Assembly: GCA_946811695.1 (NCBI GenBank)
Contig: OX328125.1
Span: 107,925,715-107,989,714 of the forward strand
Length of the DNA: 64,000 bases
DNA from: Gonocerus acuteangulatus
Lineage: Eukaryota > Arthropoda > Insecta > Hemiptera > Coreidae
Direction: 5' to 3'
Shown: positions 12,210 to 24,581 of the stretch, piece by piece
Position numbering within the stretch: the first letter of the stretch is position 1
Layout: each line of letters opens with the position of its first letter
Made by a program: the position numbers and the translations under genes
The notes under the pieces: model-generated
The model's database searches: none
What the model was told of the DNA's origin: nothing
What the model saw: only the letters and a program-made list of their open reading frames with translations

Positions 12210-12465
12210 ACAAAACACATTTTATTCTGAAGGTGTAGTTTTATTATGATATCTCGACTAAATCTACCTTCGGATTTCAAACGGTCATATTTTTTTTGTC
12301 ATTTTATATAAATAAACAATAGTATTACCATGATAATTATGCAATTTATTTACCCTATATATGTCAAGACGATAGACAAATAAAGAGAATTGGAAAAATA
12401 ATTGAAATCTTTTTAACCGTAAAAAAAACAACTATATTTAAAAAATACATATTAATTACAAAAAG
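12210..12465. other. Unclassified spacer
   Basis: AT-rich sequence with no gene or recognisable repeat. Confidence 0.4.
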
Positions 12466-12470
12466 TCCGA

Positions 12471-13667
12471 CTCGCAGGAAATGCGTCATCTTAGCGCGGT
12501 TACGTACATCTCGAAGAAATGGAATACATTAAAATTACAAATCACAGGAAACTGACAGTAGCCAACTTACAAAGAAGCGGATAATTCTTAATCTGTATAA
12601 GTCAATACAATTATTAACTGAAAACGTACTTACTCTTCGACTACTGCTAAGAAGGCTCTATTTCTAAACAACCAAAAATTCGTTGTCATTTTAAGTATCT
12701 TGTTTTACTAGCAAATTCGTTTTACTGTTATAATCAACTGTAAATATGTGCTTCACGGCGAATAAAATTCCATTCTGACGTGGGTTAAATCTTTCTATAA
12801 AATAAGAAATAACGATAACTACAGTTAGAGGCTATGAGGAAGGTTATATAGACTGGAGAATTCAAAACAAACTACGTCATCATGATTAGCCACTGCCATC
12901 TTGATTACCACAGCCACTCCATACTTACCAATACCTTTCACCGTTTCTTAGCTTAATTTACTACAATACTAATTTTACTGATAAATTGAATTTAAAACAA
13001 GAAACAACCAATTAAAAAGTGAGTTAAGCAAAGAGAAAACCCCTTTCAAAACAACAAAACAAAAACTTTTTACGTTTTAAGCGCTTATATCTCTGATTGA
13101 CGTTGCCCCATCGAATATTGCTTCAGGACCTTTTTTGTAGAGAATTTAGTAAGCATTCGAATGGTCACCTTCTACTTACCACGATTTCCCAGCCGCAATC
13201 GAGATATTTACGAAAAATGTATGAAGATCCGAAAACTTTTCATGTCTATTAATAAAATAATTTAAACGCATGCTTCCTTATATCCAAATATAACCAAAAT
13301 TTAAACATCTTAGTTGGGATTAATTTCCAAGTTGTAGAAAATATTTCAATTGAATCCCGAGATTCTAAGTACTCACAAAAATATAATGACTTACAAAAAC
13401 ATTGATTCCACTTTTCTCAGGAACGGTTACAGATATCGCCTTAAAAATGGTTTCATTCGTTTTCTTATGTTAAGAAACCTATAAAACAAGTACCTGCAAG
13501 CATATAAACTCAAAAACGTTGGCGCGAATTTCGCCCCAAACACTATCTTTTAGTGGGCGGATTCTGCTGGTTAACGAACTTGACCTTTCAAATTTGACGA
13601 AAGATTTTTGTACCAAATTTCGTTAAAATCGGACCATTTTTGAGCTTGCTAGAGCGCGAACAGACAA

Positions 13668-13715
<48 letters not shown>

Positions 13716-13853
13716 AAATTTGGGCCACCTATATTTTCGTGATCTATAGGGTCTGAAACGTGAAAGTTTCTAGTCGGCACTTCGGGATTGCGTCATGAGG
13801 TCAACCTCATAAGCGGGTTCTCCCTATGGAGATAGGGAGTAACCGCGCTAAAA
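12471..13853 (-). mobile_element. Family A element, full-length reverse copy
   Basis: Both ends are present. The right end (reverse complemented here) is AAAAGTCCGACTCGCAGGAA at 12471, followed by TCTTAGCGCGGTTAC. The left end is GGTTCTCCCTATGG...GATAGGGAGTAACCGCGCTAAAA up to 13853. A (TA)n tract sits at 13671-13711, in the same place relative to the left end as in the other copies. The body has the TCTCGAWAACGG-type modules. No coding capacity. Confidence 0.8.
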
Positions 13854-13890
13854 AAAACACGTTTCAAAAATACATCCAAGGTCTAAGAAA

Positions 13891-13892
<2 letters not shown>

Positions 13893-13947
<55 letters not shown>

Positions 13948-13952
13948 AGAGA
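13893..13952. repeat. (GA)n microsatellite with G run
   Basis: About 22 GA dinucleotides followed by a run of Gs, immediately beyond the end of the family A element. Reverse-strand frames here read Ser-Leu repeats. Confidence 0.97.
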
Positions 13953-14916
13953 GCTGTGTAATTTGGCTGAGGTAGGCCACATAATAGCCCTCCAATTCAG
14001 CAGGATTGATTCCTCGGCAGATTGTAGCAGAGGATTCATCATGTGTTTCTAGAGACATGGATTTATTCCTGAACAAACAGCTAACATACTCTCGTTAATC
14101 GGGATGTTGTACGCATACAGCAAACCAACGAATGTTCATACACCTAGAGGTACATTACTAATATGCAAAACATGTATTCAAGTCTAGTAGGAAACGCATC
14201 GTACCATGGACTACTGCAGCCATTGCCAGAATACTCCTGTATTCCACGGTTAAAAGTAACAAAGTTACTCCAGATTAATTGAAAATGATTATGTAGCGGA
14301 GCTTGTTTTAAATTATATTTTCCCGCGGGAGAAAATCCCGTTGCACTAAAGTTTTAATGGAACTTACCCGCGGGAATAATTTTTACCGTTAGTTAAGGAG
14401 TTAGTATCCAGATAGTGAGCAGATAACCGGAGGATTCGGCATCTCAGCAGATTAAGCCAATTGTCGTTCTCCTAGCATTCCATGTCCAGTTACCTGCTCC
14501 GAGAGAACCACCAAAACCTGCCCAACATCTCGGTACACTAGGATTTATTCGCAAGTACTGAACTTTTTACTAGATTTAAGGCAGCTTGCGATAACCCTAG
14601 GTTACCTTCTCGGTACAAGCAGTACCAGCGAGATCCAAGCTCCCGGCTACCAACTCTCCGCATGGAGATCTACACATCAGCCTAAGTGACGTCATTCTCT
14701 ACTAGTCTCTTCTAATTTATGAACACTTTATTTATGAACAATTATTTATTTCATTTGTTTATTGACAGTCGTGATTTTATTTATTTATTGAAGTTTAATT
14801 TTATTATTTTATTGATTCAAGAGGAATATATTTATTATTTTATGAACACGCCTATTATTTATTTATTCTTTGTTGGGACCTTCTGACCAATATACAGACA
14901 AATGACTGACCAATGT
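13953..14916. other. Unclassified sequence
   Basis: No supported gene. CCCGCGGGAGAAAATCCCG near 14322 and TACCCGCGGGAATAAT near 14367 form a short inverted motif. The last ~180 bp are TTTATTTATT-rich. Confidence 0.4.
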
Positions 14917-15235
14917 ACTCAAAAACGTAAGCGTTTCGATTTTTTTGGTGCAAATTTCGCTCTAAACGCCATGTTTCGCAGGACGGATTCTTCTCGTTGA
15001 CGCAATTTACCTTTCAAATTAGACGAAAGATTTTTGTACCAAATTTCGTCGACATCGGACCATTTTTGAGACGGTGGGTGCGCAAACAGACAAATATATA
15101 TATTAACCACCATTATATTCGTGATCTATGGGTTCTGAAATATTAAATTTTCTAGTCGGCACTTATGGATTGAGTCATGAGGTCAACCTCATAAGCGCGG
15201 TTCCTCCCTATAGGAGGGAGGAACCGCGCTAAAAA
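14917..15235 (-). mobile_element. Family A left-end fragment, reverse
   Basis: It contains the GACGAAAGATTTTTGTACC segment, a short (TA)5-6 tract at about 15095, and the terminal hairpin GGTTCCTCCCTATAGGAGGGAGGAACC-type structure ending CGCGCTAAAA at about 15234. The body is missing. Confidence 0.8.
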
Positions 15236-16135
15236 CGTTGAGTATATGTCCCTAGTTCTTAAATATTCCATAAGGTATTTTTTCTTGACTTGTAGCGCTA
15301 ACCATATATCCCATTGAATACTTCCCCTCTCATAAATCACAGCTGCATGTAAATGGATCCAGGTTGAAGAATAGGTTTTCTTCTTGGTGAAAAGAATGAA
15401 TTGCGAAATATTTCGACATGAAATAGTAAAGAACCGCTTCAAGATAGTGTCATCAGTAGGAGAATTACAGACTTAAAAACAGTCTGCCCCGTGAGAGACG
15501 ACAAAGGAGCTACAGAAGTCGGGGAGGTTATAATGATGGCAGGGCTCCAAGGAGGAATGAAAAGGTTCAAGCACCATCCAACGAGGAATATCTCAATACA
15601 CAGTCTCTTCAAACTTTATCCTATCTCCATGCAAATTAGTCTACCGTGATTAAACACTCAATTTACTAATTAAAACAAACTAAATACTTTTATTAATTAA
15701 GTAATATAACTGTTCCGTCCAGAACTAGTTTACTTTATTTTATTCAACCAAATAATGGAGCTTTGCTAGTGAATGGAAATTATCATAAAGTATCGTTTAC
15801 TCCCCAAGAGAATAACAGTAAACAGTTGTTAATTTTGAACAATTGTAAAATTTTGTTTATATAGAGAAAAACAATATTTAACAACAAAAAAATCAAATTT
15901 TAGTTTTCCAACTAAGTACTAATCAACAAAAATTGCTATAATGATAAAACTAAGTCGAAGAAGTAAAATCAATATGAAAAATTAAAAACAATCTAATAAA
16001 ACTATGAAAATAATAGTAAAATTGATTGTAAAAATTAAAAAAAAAATGAAAATACTTCTAATTATGGGAAATAAGAAATTATGAAAATAAATAAATAAAT
16101 AAACCTAGTATATACAATAAAGAACATCAGCCATA
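15236..16135. other. Unclassified AT-rich sequence
   Basis: No gene or recognised repeat. A short open frame overlapping 15152-15442 on the minus strand runs through the family A hairpin and is not credible. Confidence 0.4.
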
Positions 16136-16137
16136 TA

Positions 16138-16376
16138 TGTTTTTTTGAATAATGGTCAGGGAATCAACGAGAATAGATTCAGCTATGATTCCTAATTGAT
16201 CCTCGCTGATTCCCGTTTCCTTGAGACAAGCTGCCTTCTCCTTCGGGATGTTGCCTCTGGAACCGATCCATAATCCCTGGACTCGGTACTCTCTGAGCCC
16301 ATAATTCTCATGGAATTTTCCTTAAATATGTCACGCACTTGTTGTAGATAGCTTGCTTCTCAGGATTTAATCGTTT
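16138..16376 (-). pseudogene. Possible LINE reverse transcriptase C-terminal tail
   Basis: On the minus strand an open segment reads YGLREYRVQGLWIGSRGNIP, then about 40 further residues, ending SLTIIQKNIYG and a stop near 16133. A one-base shift near 16318 would join it to the upstream reading KQAIYNKCVTYLRK. The order (Lys/Arg-rich helix, a hydrophobic strand with Gly, Asn/Ile-Pro-Lys, then a Leu/Ile-rich helix) resembles the terminal tail that follows the polymerase in several LINE-type reverse transcriptases. No catalytic motif is present. This is a weak, motif-level call. It abuts the family A element starting at 16381. Confidence 0.35.
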
Positions 16377-16380
16377 GCCC

Positions 16381-17560
<1,180 letters not shown>

Positions 17561-17675
17561 TTTTATCATCGTTGCCTTCATATCAAATCGTCGGGTCTAA
17601 AATTAGAGCCGTTTTGGTATTCCGCTTGAAGGCAACTATGTCAGCATCTCTTGTAGAGCCTTCTCTAAGAGAAGC

Positions 17676-19075
17676 GACGAGGGAGGTGCCTTGGGAACAT
17701 TTATGGTAGATGAGAGAAGTGAACGGAGAGAACATGAAAGAGTGAGGAAGCTAGGAGGGTGGCGAGGGACGAGAGCGAAGAGGGAGGAGACATGAGGCAG
17801 GAGTAAGGTAGAAGATGGCCAAGGGAGGAGAGATCAGGTAGGTCTGTTGGAAGCGAAGAGGGATCCGGGACGAGGGACTAAAGAGGGAGGAAGGAGTGAC
17901 GGAGTGAGGAGGGAGGAAGGAGTGACGGAGTGAGGAGGAAGGAAGTGAAGGAGTGAGTAGAGAGGAAGGGATGTCGGAGTTAGGAGGGAGGCAGAAGTGA
18001 AGGAATAAGGAGGGAGGCAGTAGTGACGGAGTGAGGAGGTAAGCAGAAGTGAAAAGTGAACAAGGATCAAGGAGGGAGGAGAGACGGGGCAGGAGTAAGG
18101 TAGGAGATGGCCAAGGGAGGAGAGATCAGGTAGATCTGTTGGGAGCAAAGAGGGATCCGGGACGAGGGACTAAGGAGGGAAGCTGGGAGGGAGGAGTGAA
18201 GGAGTGAGTAGAGAGGAAGGGATGGCGGAGTTAGGAGGGGGCAGAAGTGAAGGAGTAAGGAGGGAGGCAGTTGTGACGGAGCGAGGTGGTAAGCAGAAGT
18301 GAAAAGTGAACGGAGAGCAAGGAGGGAGGAGAGATGAGGCAGGAGAGAGGGAGGAGATGGCCAAGGGAGGAGAGATCAGGTAGGTTTATTGGGAGCGTAA
18401 AGGGATCCGGGACGAGGGACTAAGGAAGAAAGAAGGAGTGAATAGTGAATAGGGAGCCGGAAGGAGAGATGAGAGGGAGGAGACGGAGTGAGGAGAGAGG
18501 CAAGATTCACGGATTGAGGTGTGAGGAGGGAAGCAGTATTGACGAAGTGAGAAGTGAGGAGGGAAGCAGGATTGACAGAGTGAGGAGGGAGGCAGGAGTG
18601 ACGAAGTGAGGAGGGAGGCAGAAGTGAAGGAGTGAGGAGGGAGGAAGGAGTGACGGACTGAAGTGGGAGGCAGGAGTGAGGGAGTGAAGTGGGAGGCAGG
18701 AGTAAAGGAGTGAAGTTAAAGCAAGAGTGAGGGAGTGAAGTGGGGGGCAGGAGTAAAAGAGTGAAGTGGGAGGCAGGAGTAAAGGAGTGAAGTGGGAGGC
18801 AGGGGTGAGGGAGTGAAGTGGGAGGCAGGAGTTAAGGAATGAAGTGGAAGGCAGGAGTGAGGGAGTGAGTAGAGAGGATATGACCAAAGGAGGCGTGACG
18901 TCCAAGGAGGAGGGTAATCCTGATACAGGAGTTACCTTAGCGCGAGCTGGGTAATTACAGTTAGTGGGTAACTGGTTTAGGAGGGGAGGGGATATGTGGA
19001 AGGGATAGGAGGGGGTGAGAGGGAGGAAGGAGAGAGATTGAGGAGGAGAGGGAGGGAGGTGGTGTGACGTAGACC
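17676..19075. repeat. Purine-rich tandem array
   Basis: About 1.4 kb in which the plus strand is almost only G and A. Units of about 30-37 bp of the form GGAGGCAGGAGTGAAGGAGTGA are nested in a larger block containing GGGATCCGGGACGAGGGACT, seen near 17860, 18150 and 18400. The minus strand is a long polypyrimidine tract, so reverse frames such as 18507-19118 read long Ser/Leu/Pro-rich products that I do not regard as genes. Confidence 0.92.
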
Positions 19076-19398
19076 TAGTCCCAGATCGATGGTGGAGCGG
19101 CCCCCGTTGCCATGGCAATTCGCGTTCCGTCTCCCAGCAACCCTCTTACATTCCCTCTCTCTCTATCACTCTCTCACCCTCTCTCTCTCTCTCTCATACA
19201 GCAATTACCCCCTCCTCTTTCATTCTACCTGCTACACCTGTCTTTCTAATGGCCCTCTTCTTCAAGAAATAAAAACCACTGAAAATAAGGCAGAATTTAA
19301 TGTAGCGTTGCCTCGCAAATTGAAAACAAACACGCGCAGGGTTTGGGGGAAGTTGAGCAATTTTTGCAAGGAAAAGGTGAATTTCCACAATTTACTTG

Positions 19399-19399
<1 letters not shown>

Positions 19400-19452
<53 letters not shown>
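19400..19452. repeat. (TA)n microsatellite
   Basis: A TA run in otherwise unclassified sequence. A poly-T run follows at 19561-19586. Confidence 0.97.
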
Positions 19453-19455
<3 letters not shown>

Positions 19456-19586
19456 TCAATTCAGAGTGTATGCTATCAATCCTCCCTTCTAGATACCGAA
19501 TAAAAATTTCATTTAAATTGATATGTGGAGGCTTCAGAGCACAACTAGACCAATTCCATGCTTTTTTTTTTTTTTTTTTTTTTTTT

Positions 19587-20080
19587 ACTAATTTTTGTAC
19601 AGCGGCTGCTTAGGCCTTAGGAGACCAATACCATGTTATACAGTTTTCAGACAATGAGTATTATGCGTATTAATTGCAGAGACGTCGTATAAATCCTATT
19701 GGCCAGTATATGTCTTAAAAAAAAGTTGAACATTAACATTGATCTTAATTTTAAATATCACGGACATTACTTATGTTATTACTTATGTTTAGTTATGCTC
19801 ATAAAATAGTTATAACTCGGACTTGGCTTACCTGTGCTCTGAAAGAATGACTCCCAGATGTCTAGGCAGAACTGCTACAAGTGGCAAAATTATTAAGTTA
19901 GGTCTCCTGTAGCACTGAAAAGAACCATTTTTGTAATACTCTTCAATACCATTAAAACATAAAATGTCAAACATGGACTTGGTCTAGTTGTGCTCTGAAC
20001 CCTCCATATGATAGCCACCAGTTTGTCTTGCAACAAATCGAAGCCAACATCATTTCCATAGCAACATATTGAACTGGTTC
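19587..20080. other. Unclassified sequence
   Basis: No gene is visible. The phrase GACTTGGTCTAGTTGTGCTCTGAA at 19977 and a related GGACTTGGCTTACCTGTGCTCTGAA at 19821 form a loose repeat, spaced about 155 bp. Confidence 0.4.
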
Positions 20081-20083
20081 ATA

Positions 20084-20288
20084 AATCCACCTCGGTGGCC
20101 CGGTGGTCGTGAGTGTTAAAGCGTGAGCGTGGGTTCGATTCTTACTATGGGGAGGTGTCTTTTCTTTAGAAATAAAAAAGGGCATCAGCCCTATCCTGGC
20201 TATAAAAGGGTGGTAACCTGTAGACAACCCGTCCCAAAATTCATAGTTATAAATAATGGACGTTAAAATTTAAATAAATAAATAAATT
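20084..20288 (+). mobile_element. tRNA-derived SINE, reference copy
   Basis: The head is tRNA-like, with an A-box TGGCCCGGTGG at about 20096 and a B-box GGGTTCGATTC at 20131-20141, roughly 35 bp apart. Then comes a tRNA-unrelated body containing AAAAGGGCATCAGCCCTATC and GGTGGTAACCTGTAGACAAC, and an AAATAAATAAATAAATT tail. The tail resembles that of the Jockey-like LINE at 29868-30180, which would fit LINE-driven mobilisation (inference). The other copies in this window are mostly fragments. Confidence 0.85.
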
Positions 20289-20418
20289 TGCAAAATCCGT
20301 TCATCTCACAAAATCCGGACACAAATTACACATTTTTCAATATCAGTGGTTATTTTCATTCATTATTTATCTATTGATAAATAATGATGTTCCGCATCTA
20401 CGCCGCATACATATAATA

Positions 20419-20911
20419 AATCGGATTATCTCAAGGGGGGATATTGAATTTCAAAACGTCTCTTACAATTTTTTAGTCTCAACCAGACAGGGAAAAGTCA
20501 TTATTTTTGTTTTCAATGATATTCTCTATATTAGGGTTTCTTGGGGTGTTGGTTTTAAATCTGCTATTATTTTTGGTGAAAAAAAAATGTATAATACTAG
20601 TTTACTTGAAAAAGTGAGCAAATTTTTGAATTTATTTGACGAAATATAAATTATTGTGTAACGACTATATTTTTCCTTTAATCTACTCTATAAAAAAAAA
20701 GGAATTGGTGAAAGAATCATGTCGATATCATTTTCTAAAATCGATATAAAAAATAAAGCACTTTCAACCTATTTTATTTTATTTCTCAGCTCCTAAGGCG
20801 CATTGGACGGAACGCTCGGACACATGTTGACTATTTTTCGATGTAGAATTACCAAGTAAAAAAATGGTCCAAATCGGTGACCCCATCGCTGTATACCCCC
20901 CTTGTAAGTCA
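20419..20911 (+). mobile_element. Half copy of the palindromic element
   Basis: Matches one arm of the palindrome at 58251-60132, from TCGGATTATCTCAAGGGG through GCTCCTAAGGCGCATTGGAC to the terminus GACCCCATCGCTGTATACCC. Only one arm is present here. An open frame at 20374-20649 lies within it and is not convincing as a gene. Confidence 0.8.
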
Positions 20912-20920
20912 AATATTAGC

Positions 20921-21419
20921 ACTTTGCCAAGGAATGGAAAGATTTAGGTAGCACATATGATAGAATCTTTACAAAATTTCATCAAAACTTTATCAGTTTT
21001 ATCAACTAAATACCGAAATTGCGGCCGCTAACACCGAGAGTGCCGCACCGAGAGTGCTAACACTCACTTTGCTTAGGAATGGAAAGATTTAGGTAGCACA
21101 TATGATAGAATCTTTACAATATTTCATCAAAACTTTATCAGTTTTATCAACTAAATACCGAAATTGCGGCCGCTAACACCGAGAGTGCTAACATTGACTT
21201 TGCTAAGGAATGGAAAGATTTAGGTAGCACATATGATAGAATCTTTACAATGTTTCATCAAAACTTTATCAGTTTTATCAACTAAATACCGAAATTGCGG
21301 CCGCTAACGCTCACTTTGCCAAGGAATGGAAAGATTTAGGTAGCACATATGATAGAATCTTTACAATATTTCATCAAAACTTTATCAGTTTTATCAACTA
21401 AATACCGAAATTGCGGCCG

Positions 21420-21422
<3 letters not shown>
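20921..21422. repeat. Four-copy tandem repeat, 116-145 bp
   Basis: Four units starting ACTTTGCYWAGGAATGGAAA at about 20921, 21066, 21197 and 21313, each ending ACCGAAATTGCGGCCG. They differ in the number of ACCGAGAGTGC inserts, giving steps of 145, 131 and 116 bp. Confidence 0.93.
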
Positions 21423-21491
<69 letters not shown>

Positions 21492-21502
21492 CATATATAT
21501 AT
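21423..21502. repeat. (TA)n microsatellite at Helitron 3' end
   Basis: A TA/CATA tract directly between the tandem repeat and the Helitron terminus. Confidence 0.97.
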
Positions 21503-22260
21503 ACACTAGCTGACCCGGCGAACTTCGTACCGCCTAACAGTCAATTCATTAATTTTTTTTTTTTAATACTTATTCTGCTATTTGGGACACCCGGGCAACT
21601 AGTAAGATAAAAAAAAGAAGAAAAAAAAACTTAATAAGTTGACAATTAAATTATGTCAAAAAAATAAAAATTATAAAACACTAAAATTCTTTTAACAGTC
21701 ACTAAAAAATCAAAATCAAAGTTACAATATCAGATTTCTTATTATGATACCTAGTTATTATATTTCATTGTATTTTTCCTTATTCTAAATTAAGTCTCAC
21801 TTTTATTGTAGTACTTAATGGTACACGATATTGTTTGTTTCATTACCTGACGCGTAAACAAACAGAGCAGATGGTTTTCCAACACGGGTACAGGCAACAT
21901 ACAATTGACCATGCGAGAAACATGGGTTTTCTAGATTAATACCACAAACACTTAATGACTGCCCTGGGATTTGTTTATAGTCAAACTGAGTTGATAGGTC
22001 CAATAGCAAGACAGCTGCAGGCACTGTAATGAATTCACAGCAGCTCGATTCAAACTTGCACCATTATTAGTCGAATGTCGCGCTTCACGGGTCTGTCTTA
22101 ACCGAATTCTTTCACGTTCATTGCGATCTTCACGTTCCTGGCCAGTACGATTAGATTGATAATTAATTTGATGCGTTGCATTTCGGGTTCTTCTGCCTAA
22201 ATTTGTCCGCCGCCTTATAGGAGGCATATTTAGTAAATCACAAACACACAACACTTTAGA
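21503..22260 (-). mobile_element. Internally deleted Helitron
   Basis: Minus-strand element. Its 3' end reads GGCGGTACGAAGTTCGCC then GGGTCAGCTAGT, a short hairpin followed by a CTAG-type (CTRR) terminus, typical of Helitrons. Upstream lie the N-terminal and C-terminal pieces of a RepHel protein, described separately, with the whole Rep and most of the helicase missing. The 5' TC end was not located. Helitrons leave no target duplication, and none is seen. Confidence 0.8.
21815..22223 (-). pseudogene. Helitron RepHel protein, N- and C-terminal remnants
   Basis: The N-terminus starts at 22223 with MPPIRRRTNLGRRTRN and continues with a charged stretch rich in Arg, Glu and Gln (about 65 residues), the usual poorly structured start of arthropod Helitron proteins. 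It then jumps to the last helicase motifs. TINKSQG is followed, one frame away, by GQSLSVCGINLENPCFSHGQ and LYVACTRVGKPSALFVYA, the C-terminal Pif1-type helicase motif with its Ser/Thr-Arg-Val signature. It stops at 21815. The Rep HUH nuclease and the Walker motifs are absent, so the copy cannot be autonomous. A frameshift in the helicase piece adds to its decay. Confidence 0.8.
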
Positions 22261-22931
22261 AATTTTATAGAAATTTATGGATTTTAGATTTAGTAATATT
22301 ATAGATGTACAGCAAAGAGATGTTTACATTTCAAGTGACATTTTACCACAGACAATTTACATTTTACCATAGTCAATTTGTTTTTGAGTAATGTTACCAT
22401 CGAATAAATATTGACATTAATATTTATACGATACTAATGTCACTCAATTGTTTTGCCTTCCCAGAACCCCTCCACTAACACTTTATGGTATGGTATTAAA
22501 GTTCAAATTGACCTTTAAGTATTATTACGAATCTTTTGTATGGGAATATAGAAAAGTGGAGTCTTTTTTACTTTGTTAACGCAAATATAAATTAATTTAA
22601 ATTGCATTATTAACATGTGATTCTAATGTCACCTAGTGATTACATGTTTATTTAATTTTTTTTGCTTACACACAAATAACCAAATACGTTAACTGTTAAA
22701 AATATTATAATTGAGAACATATGTTTTTATTTAAAAATGAATTTGCGTTAAGGAAGTGAAAAATACCCGAAAAGTGTAGTTTTTAGACTTTTTCAGGCAA
22801 TTTTTTTTAATTTTTCTCTCCGTAAGAACAATCCTCGTAGTTCAAGGAATATTTTAAAAAAAGAATTAGGGAAATCGGTTCAGTTGTTCTCGAGATTTGC
22901 GCTTACCAACACATTTAGCGATTCATTTTTA

Positions 22932-22934
<3 letters not shown>
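22261..22934. other. AT-rich sequence 5' of the Helitron
   Basis: No gene is visible. It may include the Helitron 5' region, but no terminal TC motif could be fixed. GAAATCGGTTCAGTTGTTCTC at 22872 is a phrase typical of arthropod repeats. Confidence 0.4.
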
Positions 22935-23022
<88 letters not shown>

Positions 23023-23500
23023 TGTAGATTCGATACCGGTCTCTAATGGACGAGTTCGTTACATGGGCGTATTTAAGGGGGGCTGCAGCCCCCCCCCCCC
23101 CCCGAAATTTTGAGTTGATAGGTAAAAATGTGTCATAAACCCTTAAAAATAAATTACATAAGATCACTATGTTCATAAAAAAATATTTTATTTTGGGTGT
23201 AATAGCGTTTTAGTTGTTTAAAACTATTCCAAGGTCTAAATTGTTAGTATTCCATACTCCGGAAATGGTCTCAGCCCCCCCCCGAAATTTTCCCAGCCAC
23301 CAAGAAATTATTTTCTATATACGCCTATGGATCGTTAATAAGTAGTCTGATTCCATCTGGGTGAGGATTCACTCGGGACTTGAATGAATTATATGCTTCG
23401 AACAATGGAAATGTTTGTTGTCTTGGAACGAAACTCGGCGAATACCATGTTCAGCTAAACATATAGACGTGTTGTAAAAGGTAAATCGGTCCAGGGCCAA
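22935..23500 (+). mobile_element. Family B-like fragment interrupted by a MITE
   Basis: A (TA)n tract (22935-23019) is followed by TTCGATACCGGTCTC, resembling the post-TA segment of family B (ACACGATACCGGTCAGAG). After the hAT MITE the sequence continues with AACGAAACTCGGCGAATACC and GTGTTGTAAAAGGTAAATCGG, again family B-like. The ends are not recognised. Confidence 0.5.
23062..23329. mobile_element. hAT-type MITE, second copy
   Basis: Termini CATGGGCGTAT and ATATACGCCTATG. The flanking 8-mers GTTCGTTA (23054-23061) and GATCGTTA (23330-23337) match at seven of eight positions. The C runs at 23084-23103 and 23273-23283 lie just inside each end, on the opposite strand to the copy at 7444. The body is shared (AATAGCGTTTTAGTTG against CAACTAAAACGCTATT). 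Confidence 0.85.
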
Positions 23501-24580
23501 ACTAAGCCGGGTGTATATCCCTGTCCACTAATGAAAGCTTTTTTTTAAAAAAATATTAGACAAAAAATTATTGTATTTACGTTCCGTAACAGACCGTAAT
23601 ATCATGGCTGGTTTAATATGTCAGAGGGGGGTGGGGGGTATACATCTGAATAAGTGTGGTTTGACCGAATCACAGTCCTTTTGGCTCTATCACATTTTAC
23701 AAACTACACAACAAAATGGTCGCTCGAATGAAAATTGTAAATTGCTGACGGATAATTAGTTTTCAATTTAAGAGCCATGAGAAGAAATTGAGGTTGACAG
23801 GAGCTATCTGGATGATTGTAGAAAAAGGTTGATGAGTTCCGTTTTATGACGCGGCTCCTGATGAAGCAGTAACATTTTATAGCTCGGGTCGTTTTCTCGT
23901 TTGTCGTTAATCGTAAAACTGTGGCAGCAAATACTCGGAAAATATCAAGGAGAGAGCTTTCTCACGTCTAGATGCACAGCAAAAAAAAACATTCCACGAG
24001 GAAAAGATACTGTATATATATATATATATATATATATAGGTGCATGGTAGTGCGCTCGGCCCAGTTCCGGCCTACGCAAACTGTGTGTATATTACACGAG
24101 GTATTAGCCCATTAAGTACCAATTTTTTTTTTCTTGATTTTCGTTGATTATTGGGTTTTTGGTCTTTCTTTGATAATAATCACAAGAATTTTTACCCTCT
24201 CATAAAGCCGATTTTTACCCTCTCATAACTTTAAAACGACTCACTCACTGACTCATCAAAATTAGTAGGCACATCCCGAAAAGCAAGAAGACTTGAAATT
24301 TCTGCAGGATGATACACATTAGGGTGTTATTTTAGAATAAAATCGAACGATCCTGAAAATTTTTGTTTGTTTTGTTTCGGTAAGGATAACATATATTTGA
24401 TATGTTAAGAATACATTCAGGCGCATCTTAAGATTTCTATTTACATGCCCATTATTTACTTATGTAACTTAATAATTGTCAGACTAGGACATTTCCAAAT
24501 AATGATTAGACTAGAAGGCAATATAAAGCTAAAAAAAAAAAATATCTACGATAAATAGTAGATAAAATAATAAAACATAA
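23501..24580. other. Unclassified sequence with a short (TA)n
   Basis: No supported gene. (TA)n is at 24012-24038. GACTCACTCACTGACTCATCA at 24239 is similar to the sequence at 35492 and to non-autonomous elements seen in other arthropods, but no element ends are visible. Confidence 0.4.
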
Positions 24581-24581
24581 A

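Noticed and set aside
18507..19118. 203-codon Ser/Leu/Pro-rich frame on the minus strand
   Set aside because: It lies wholly in the polypurine tandem array. Its length follows from the lack of stop codons in polypyrimidine sequence.
20094..20141. tRNA gene suggested by A- and B-boxes
   Set aside because: No cloverleaf could be completed, and the same head recurs with a shared non-tRNA body and tail, so it is a SINE.
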